The translations under genes were made by a program, and so were the position numbers. The notes below the pieces were generated by a model. It saw nothing but the letters and a program-made list of their open reading frames with translations. It was not told the DNA's origin and searched no databases. A stretch of DNA of 64,000 bases, taken from Brachyhypopomus gauderio. Its lineage: Eukaryota; Chordata; Actinopteri; Gymnotiformes; Hypopomidae. The stretch is taken from contig NW_027506895.1 of the NCBI RefSeq assembly GCF_052324685.1, positions 878,596-942,595 of the forward strand, read 5' to 3'. Position 1 is the stretch's first letter, and each line of letters starts with the position of its first letter. This document shows, one piece after another, positions 54,786-64,000 of the stretch.

Positions 54786-57479
54786 CAGTGGTCCCCAAAC
54801 TACGGCCCGCGGGCCGGACACGGCCCGCCTCCACGTTTGACCCGGCCCCCGGAACATTTGACCTGGCCCCCGGAACACCCCCTCCCCCCTACCCCCAGGG
54901 AAAAAAATACTGCTCCTTGTGAAAGAGAACGTAATGGCGAAAAGGTTAGGTAAGAGAAAAATTGATTCTGAATGTAGGGTATTTAACCTGCAGTGGACAA
55001 ACGATTATTTTTTTGTTCAATGCAAAGAAAAGGCTGTTTGTCTCATCTGTAAAGAGGCGCTTGCGGTATTCAAAGAATACAATCTACGACGGCACTATGA
55101 ATCCCGTCACAAAGACCAGTATGATAGTTTGCAAGGCCAAATGCGGGCAGACAAACTGTTAAAGTTAAAAAGTGGACTGTTAGCTCAGCAGAATACATTT
55201 GTACGCCAAGCTCAGCTGAACCAGTCATCCGTTCGGGCCAGCTTTCGGGTTGCTCAAATTATAGCAAGCAGCGGTAAACCTTTCACGGATGGAGAGTTTG
55301 TTAAGAAATGTTTGAATGCTGTCGCGGAGGAAGTGTGTCCCGAGAAGAAAGATGTCTTCAATGCAGTGAGTCTGTCAGCGAGTACAATCACCAGACGCAT
55401 CGAAGAAATCGGGGGTAATGTGTATGTACAGCTGCAGCAGAAGACAAAAGAATTTGACTTTTTTTCATTAGCATTGGATGAGAGCACGGATGTGCAGGAC
55501 ACAGCGCAGCTGGTAATTTTCATTCGTGGAGTTAACGCAAACTTTGAGATGAGCGAGGAGTTGGCAGCCCTCCAAAGTCTCAAAGGGACTACAACGGGGG
55601 AGGATATTTTCGGCAAAGTATGCCAAACCATGGAAGACTTGGACCTGGACTGGTCAAAGCTTGCCAGCATTACGACTGACGGGGCTCCTAGTATGGTGGG
55701 CGCGTCTCGGGGTCTAACAGGACGCGTGAAGCGGGAGATGGAAGAGCGGGGTCTCACCGCCCCGCTACAAGTCCACTGTTTAATTCACCAGCAGGCACTG
55801 TGCTGCAAAGTGTTGAAGTGGGATTCTGTCATGAAGGTTGTGGTGTCATGCATAAACTTAATCAGAGCAAAGGGACTTAAACACAGGGAGTTCCAACAAT
55901 TCCTGTCTGAGCTGGAGTCTGCGCACGGCGACGTGCTGTATTACACAGAGGTCCGATGGCTGAGCCGGGGCAGAGTTTTGAGGCGTTTTTACGAGCTGCT
56001 ACCTGAAATTAACGCATTTCTTCATTCAAAAGACAAAACGGTCCCAGAGCTGATGGACCCAGAGTGGAAATGGCACCTGGCATTTTTAACAGACGTGACA
56101 GAAATTCTGAACAGCCTTAACTTGCAGCTACAAGGCCAGGGGAAACTCATTTGCGACATGTATTCCCACATAAAAGCATTTGAGGTGAAACTAGCGCTGC
56201 TTTTGGAGCAAGTGAAAAAGCACAACTTCGTCCATCTCCCTGCTACCCAAAACCTCTCTGCAGAGAACCCAGCGGTCCCGTTCCCAACTGAAAAGTGCGT
56301 GGAAGCACTGGAAATGCTCAAGGCGGAGTTCGGTGTGCGATTCCGTGAACTACATGTTCATGCAAAAGAAATCCGTCTTTTCCAGAACCCCTTTGTTGCC
56401 GACATCGATGAAGCCCAGCCTTCTTATCAGTTTGAGTTGGCCGAGTTACAGAACTGTGATGTTCTGAAAGACATGTTCAAGCCCAACAGTCTTATTGACT
56501 TCTATGCCGCACTCCCAAACGACACGTACCCTAACATAAAAAAACACGCAATGAAGATGTCCACACTTTTTGGAAGCACGTATATCTGCGAACAAACATT
56601 TTCGCACATGAAACTCCTGAAAACTTCGCTGAGATCAAGATTGACAGATGAACATCTGCATCAGTGTTTGAGACTGGCTGTGACTAGAATGGAACCTGAC
56701 ATTCAACTTCTCACCAGCCAAATGCAGGCCCACAGTTCACACTGATGAACATACATAGGTAAGCTCACTTTTCTGACTTGAATGAGTCATTCTGAGTATA
56801 AACAAATATGATCATAAAATCTACTGGGATAAAATGCATAAAAAATGTATTGTGCTGTGTAGGTCACAAGGAAGTTGATGAGAGAGAAAGGTATCTACAA
56901 GCCTTCTAGAACCTACAATCTACAAAAGGATTATAAGGAAGGAACACGAGAACTTTGAGGGACTACTCATATGAGTCATTTAAGGAAGAAATTCTGTTCT
57001 GACAACTTTACCTGTTAAGATGTGCACGGCACAACAGAAAGTTAATGTTCCACAGACTTTTTTTTTTCTGTGAAGAACCCAAAGAGCATTTTTTGGTGTT
57101 ATTTATTTTAATAATGGTGTTATTTTTTTCTTAAATAGTGTTATTTAGTTGGTTAATAGTGTTATTATTTATTACCAGACTTTTTTCTGTGAAGAACCCA
57201 GAGAGGATTATTTAGTTATTATTTCATAAATATTGTTATTTATTTTGTTAATGGTTAATATTTAGTTTGTTAATAGTGTTATTGTTTATTTCTTGACTTT
57301 TTTGTGTGAAGATCCCGGAAAGTGTTATTAATGTTTGGTTATGTGTCGCTTTCTGAAAACAATAAATGTTGCAGCACCCCTGTGATTGTCAAACTTTTCT
57401 GTTTCAAACTGACCCCGGCCCCCCATCAGAGAAGAGAAAAGTTATTTGGCCCTCGCAGGAAAAAGTTTGGGGACCCCTG
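54786..57479 (+). mobile_element. Full-length autonomous hAT transposon
   Basis: The left end is CAGTGGTCCCCAAACTACGG and the right end (reverse complement) is CAGGGGTCCCCAAACTTTTT. A perfect 8-bp direct duplication, gtgtaaac, lies at 54778-54785 and 57480-57487, the hallmark of hAT insertion. It carries one uninterrupted transposase gene and an AATAAA near 57360. Completeness and the perfect duplication indicate a recent insertion. Confidence 0.96.
54934..56745 (+). CDS. hAT transposase, intact
   Basis: A 603-residue transposase of the hAT superfamily, related to the group that gave rise to vertebrate ZBED5/SCAND3/FAM200-like genes. It binds the element's ends and cuts and pastes the DNA. 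Near the N-terminus is a BED-type zinc finger, Cys36 and Cys39 (CLIC) with His54 and His59 (HYESRH). The catalytic RNase H-like fold shows LALDESTD, TTDGAPSMVG and the insertion-domain word HCLIHQQAL, then EVRWLSRGRVLRRF. The C-terminal dimerisation block reads STYICEQTFSHMK then LRSRLTDEHLHQCLRLA. There is no stop or frameshift. Start is taken at the first ATG (MAKRLGKRK). An in-frame GTG 15 bases upstream is less likely. Confidence 0.93.
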   Translation: MAKRLGKRKIDSECRVFNLQWTNDYFFVQCKEKAVCLICKEALAVFKEYNLRRHYESRHKDQYDSLQGQMRADKLLKLKSGLLAQQNTFVRQAQLNQSSVRASFRVAQIIASSGKPFTDGEFVKKCLNAVAEEVCPEKKDVFNAVSLSASTITRRIEEIGGNVYVQLQQKTKEFDFFSLALDESTDVQDTAQLVIFIRGVNANFEMSEELAALQSLKGTTTGEDIFGKVCQTMEDLDLDWSKLASITTDGAPSMVGASRGLTGRVKREMEERGLTAPLQVHCLIHQQALCCKVLKWDSVMKVVVSCINLIRAKGLKHREFQQFLSELESAHGDVLYYTEVRWLSRGRVLRRFYELLPEINAFLHSKDKTVPELMDPEWKWHLAFLTDVTEILNSLNLQLQGQGKLICDMYSHIKAFEVKLALLLEQVKKHNFVHLPATQNLSAENPAVPFPTEKCVEALEMLKAEFGVRFRELHVHAKEIRLFQNPFVADIDEAQPSYQFELAELQNCDVLKDMFKPNSLIDFYAALPNDTYPNIKKHAMKMSTLFGSTYICEQTFSHMKLLKTSLRSRLTDEHLHQCLRLAVTRMEPDIQLLTSQMQAHSSH

Positions 57480-57487
57480 GTGTAAAC

Positions 57488-57660
57488 ACTCGTAATCCGG
57501 TCGTCCCGAGTGTTTGTGACGTCAGTGGCGGGGGCGCGAGGGCGGTTTTGTGGTTCGGTGAGGCGCGAGGGGCCGGTGGGGTTTAGTTGCTACATTGTCT
57601 CGAGATCGTTAAACTTTGTCAAGAGGGGGTAACTTGGATCTAACACAGGTAAGACCGTAT
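57488..57660 (+). promoter_or_regulatory. CpG-rich promoter with consensus CRE, gene unidentified
   Basis: It contains a perfect TGACGTCA at 57517-57524, followed by GC-box-like ggcgggggcgcg and many CpGs, then a possible untranslated first exon ending in the donor acacag|gtaagac near 57649. It resembles a housekeeping promoter firing to the right. I found no convincing coding exon downstream within the window, so the gene may start beyond its right edge. Confidence 0.5.
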
Positions 57661-61131
<3,471 letters not shown>

Positions 61132-61251
61132 AGCAGTGTGTTTATGGAGTGATGCTGGAGCCTCCCACTCACCCCATCTCACCACTAAGTTCAACTCTTC
61201 ATCCGTTTTTCTCCATTTCTTTCTGTATTTCTCTTCCTTTGCTTTGTCTCA

Positions 61252-61283
<32 letters not shown>

Positions 61284-61983
61284 CTTTCTTGTCTTTTCTC
61301 TCTTGTCAATTGGATTGCTTTACATTCATCCACCTCTTTTTGATCTTTCTGGCTGCAATCTTTTATGCCACGTCAGTGTGAATTCAACCGTGTGTGTGTG
61401 TGTGTATGTGTGTGCGTGTGCGAGTTCTCTGTGTTTGAACGTGGCCGAGGGTAACCCAAACGCCTGTTGCAATCCAGCCAATCAGCATCGCTCCCCGCGT
61501 GCATGCTAGGAGAGACTTGGAGAAGTCTGGCCGTGTGTCTGCCCCATGGAGCCAGCGGTGGCTGCTAGCCAGGTTTACTGTGGCCATAAACGGGTCCAAG
61601 GCTGGTTCTGACGCCTAAAAGACAATAAACAATTATCTAACTTTTGAATGTTTATTACATTAAACTGCTTTGCAGCTTTTACACACTTGATTCTGCACAT
61701 CAGCCTGTGTGCATGAAGCTGTAACCCGCACCAGGGCAGTGCTGGGGTGGGGGGGTTCTGGGGTGTCGGGTCTGGCTCTGCACGGACTGGTCTGCCTCAC
61801 TAGTGAGGGAGCATTTGGCCACAGCTAAAGGCACCCAGGCAGGTTTGGCTTTGGGTCTCCGAGATTCAGAACTGAAAACAGAAGTGCTATTGTGCTAGTG
61901 GAAAAAAACATTGGATTCTCTCTCTCACTCAAGATGGTTTTATTGGCATGATGGTATAGAATACAATTATAGTAGTAGTATAA

Positions 61984-61994
61984 TAATATATAGA

Positions 61995-62084
<90 letters not shown>
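61984..62084. repeat. (TA)n microsatellite, left half
   Basis: About 45 TA units. The array resumes at 63653 after an inserted mobile element, so the two were probably one array before insertion. Confidence 0.95.
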
Positions 62085-62086
<2 letters not shown>

Positions 62087-62675
62087 GGGTGGGACGCGAT
62101 TAAAAAAATTAATCGAATTAATTGCATTTTAATCGCATTTCAGTATTTAACATGAGAAATATTAATTTAAGTTTGAATGATGAATGAATCAATGAACATA
62201 ATCATAAACTAAACTAAAAAACTATAAACTAAACATCTTGTTTATTTTTCCACCAGTCTACTACACAGACCAATATATGTGTAGTGTGCAGAAAACAGTT
62301 CAGAACATTGGAAATTCTGATCAAAAATGTTGTTTAATTTTGGGAGTTTTGCTCAGGATATTGGAAGAATTGAAGTAAATCAGAAGATGTTTTTTAATAG
62401 CATTTTAGCAATTTCTTTAATTTCCCAGGCTTCTGCCACAGGCATCTCCATAGTGCCTAGAAGTGGTCTTCTGCATGCTCAAAGCAAATGACTGGATCTT
62501 CATCATCTATAGATTCATCATCTATATGAGCTGTCACACCAAGATAATTCTTGTTGCTAACAGAGGTCCAGTGATCCCCAGTCAGAGCCACATTTGTGGC
62601 GCTCTTCACAATAACCTGTTTTACTTCCTATTCCTCATCATACAGCTGCTGGATTTTCTTCGACATTGTCTTTCT

Positions 62676-62782
62676 GGGGTGAGTTTCCCAAAACGTTCTT
62701 AGCGCCAAGTACTTGTTACCTCATTCTTACGTACGAGGTTAAGAAGTACTTGGCGCTAAGAACGTTTTAGGAAACTCACCCC
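62676..62782. mobile_element. Fold-back MITE, 107 bp
   Basis: Two arms of about 39 bases are near-perfect inverted copies. The left arm begins ggggtgagtttcccaaaacg and contains ttcttagcgccaagtactt. The right arm is the reverse complement, with one small mismatch, around a loop of about 28 bases. The whole unit can form a long hairpin. Confidence 0.88.
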
Positions 62783-63077
62783 TGGACGGTAGTTCGTAAC
62801 TTGCATCAGTTGACGCAATTCGCAGCGCTTCTTGTAAGTCTTTATCTTCGACCACAGGGAGCGGACAACACAAATAATGTGACGCGTCATGTATAAACGT
62901 GTGCGGAGTCGCGCGCTACGGCCACTCGCGAAAGTTTAATCCAGTCTTAATGGTCCAATGAAGGTAATTTAAAAACCAGGACATTTCCTCACAGGATGTG
63001 AATTACGGACGTTTGGTCACCCTATCGTATTAGGAATACATTTAGCAGCTAAGTTATCATTACTGACCTGCGCATTA

Positions 63078-63375
63078 AGCTGGGCGTACACTGCGATTTT
63101 TGGCCCATTTTCAGCCGATTTTTCACTCGTTTCGGCTCAATCGCGTGTCGTGCATCGTATAGTTTACACAGGTATACGAGGAGCGATTCACAACTCCCGA
63201 TCAGAAATCGCAGCGTCGCAAGAATATCAAACATGTTTGAAATTCAAATCGCTCCTCGTGAGAGTATCGCACTGTTGAAGCAGCTCCACGAGCCGACTCT
63301 CCCTGCGATTTAGTCGTACAGTTTGAGCTGGAGCTGAGTACACGATTTAAAATATCGCACAGTGTACGCCCAGCT
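63078..63375. mobile_element. PIF/Harbinger-type MITE, 298 bp
   Basis: Inverted ends AGCTGGGCGTACACTG on both sides, the right one as reverse complement, flanked by the trinucleotide TTA at 63075-63077 and 63376-63378, the target duplication of PIF/Harbinger elements. No coding capacity. It is nested inside the larger element at 62085-63652. Confidence 0.88.
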
Positions 63376-63650
63376 TTAGCCGCAACATGTTTTGCGTTGA
63401 GGTGGTAGGGTGGAAGTGCTCCTGTGATAAGCGAACTCCTTCCTACATAAAGTGTAAATAACACTATTTTTGTTTGTAGCCTACTTCCATCTGGTCCATA
63501 TAATCTGTATGTCTGGAACTCGTTCACTGAGAAACATTCCACGGTGCAAAAGTGTCTCGTCCGTTAAATGCGTTAAAATGCGTTAATTTTTTTAGTGCGT
63601 TAATTTTCCTGTAATTAATTAATCGAAATTAACGCGTTAAAGTCCCACCA

Positions 63651-63652
<2 letters not shown>

Positions 63653-63721
<69 letters not shown>
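63653..63721. repeat. (TA)n microsatellite, right half
   Basis: About 34 TA units, continuing the array at 61984-62084. The last 280 bases of the window (63722-64000) are AT-rich, with four ctctggtctcact-like repeats near 63930-63970, and contain no gene. Confidence 0.95.
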
Positions 63722-63725
<4 letters not shown>

Positions 63726-64000
63726 TAATAATAATTAGAAAAGTAAAAGTACTCCCACCAAAACCAATAATAGTGATAATAATAAAATAACATTTTATGA
63801 TGCCAGTATTAATGTAACTTTACGTTTTTTTAATGTCATTAAGACATTAAAAAGATGTCATAAATAGTTAATAAGTAAACCTTTATCAAACAGAAGAGTG
63901 TTGTGGGACGCAAGGATGAGGAGTCACGTTCTCACTCTAGTCTCACTCTGGTCTCACTCTGGTCTCACACCTGTTGCTCCATATTTTGTGGTGGAGGTTG

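Larger units (their letters stand above)
62085..63652. mobile_element. Non-autonomous DNA transposon inserted in a (TA)n tract
   Basis: The ends are imperfect inverted repeats: left AGGGGTGGGACGCGATTAAA, right (reverse complement) AGTGGTGGGACTTTAACGCG, both rich in ATTAATCGA-like words. (TA)n flanks it directly on both sides. No open frame resembles a transposase. Two further MITEs lie inside. Superfamily not assigned. Confidence 0.7.

Noticed and set aside
54741-54953. Small Pro-rich plus-strand frame across the hAT left end
   Set aside because: It spans the target duplication and inverted repeat of the transposon and ends inside the transposase start region.

Overview
This window is nuclear DNA of a ray-finned (teleost) fish. 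The evidence is intron-rich genes with vertebrate splice signals, dense (CA)n/(GA)n/(TA)n microsatellites, fish-type Tc1/mariner, hAT and PIF/Harbinger elements, and proteins clearly closest to vertebrate families. I cannot name the species.

Layout: 1-7.86 kb is intergenic, with a decayed Tc1 copy and a 26-bp minisatellite. 7.86-17.92 kb (minus) is a 16-exon dynamin-1-like (Drp1) gene whose reconstructed frame is open for 658 codons. It is divergent and has a very short variable domain. About 2.5 kb away and divergently oriented, a complete five-exon rab7 gene (plus, 20.40-23.25 kb) encodes the late-endosomal GTPase. It converges on a four-exon ubl4a gene (minus, 26.45-27.37 kb), with a decayed Tc1 copy in between. 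27.58-31.43 kb is a PIF/Harbinger transposon split by a later Tc1 insertion. 34.03-36.30 kb (minus) is beta-2-microglobulin with an ISRE-like promoter site. A 5'-truncated LINE follows at 36.8-37.7 kb.

38.92-54.37 kb (plus) is the most interesting locus. It is a 19-exon gene with the architecture of cGMP-dependent protein kinase I beta: leucine zipper, two cyclic-nucleotide domains, AGC kinase. All exons join in one open frame of 716 codons, yet the residues for cGMP binding and ATP/Mg chemistry are changed. These are the phosphate-cassette Arg to Cys, the catalytic Lys to Arg, DFG to GFG, and an eroded glycine loop. An in-frame 18-bp coding VNTR sits just before the kinase glycine loop. This looks like a PKG-family pseudokinase. 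Its introns are full of unrelated minisatellites.

54.79-57.48 kb is a full-length hAT transposon with an intact transposase ORF and a perfect 8-bp target duplication, inserted about 30 bp upstream of a CpG-rich, CRE-containing promoter of an unidentified gene. The remainder (57.7-64 kb) has no gene I can support. It ends with a nest of mobile elements inside a (TA)n tract.

The host genes are housekeeping or signalling genes (mitochondrial/peroxisomal fission, late endosome traffic, tail-anchored protein targeting, MHC class I light chain, cGMP signalling). They are neighbours, not an operon, and I infer no shared pathway. Exon coordinates were worked out by hand from reading frame, splice consensus and family conservation. 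No alignment or search was run.
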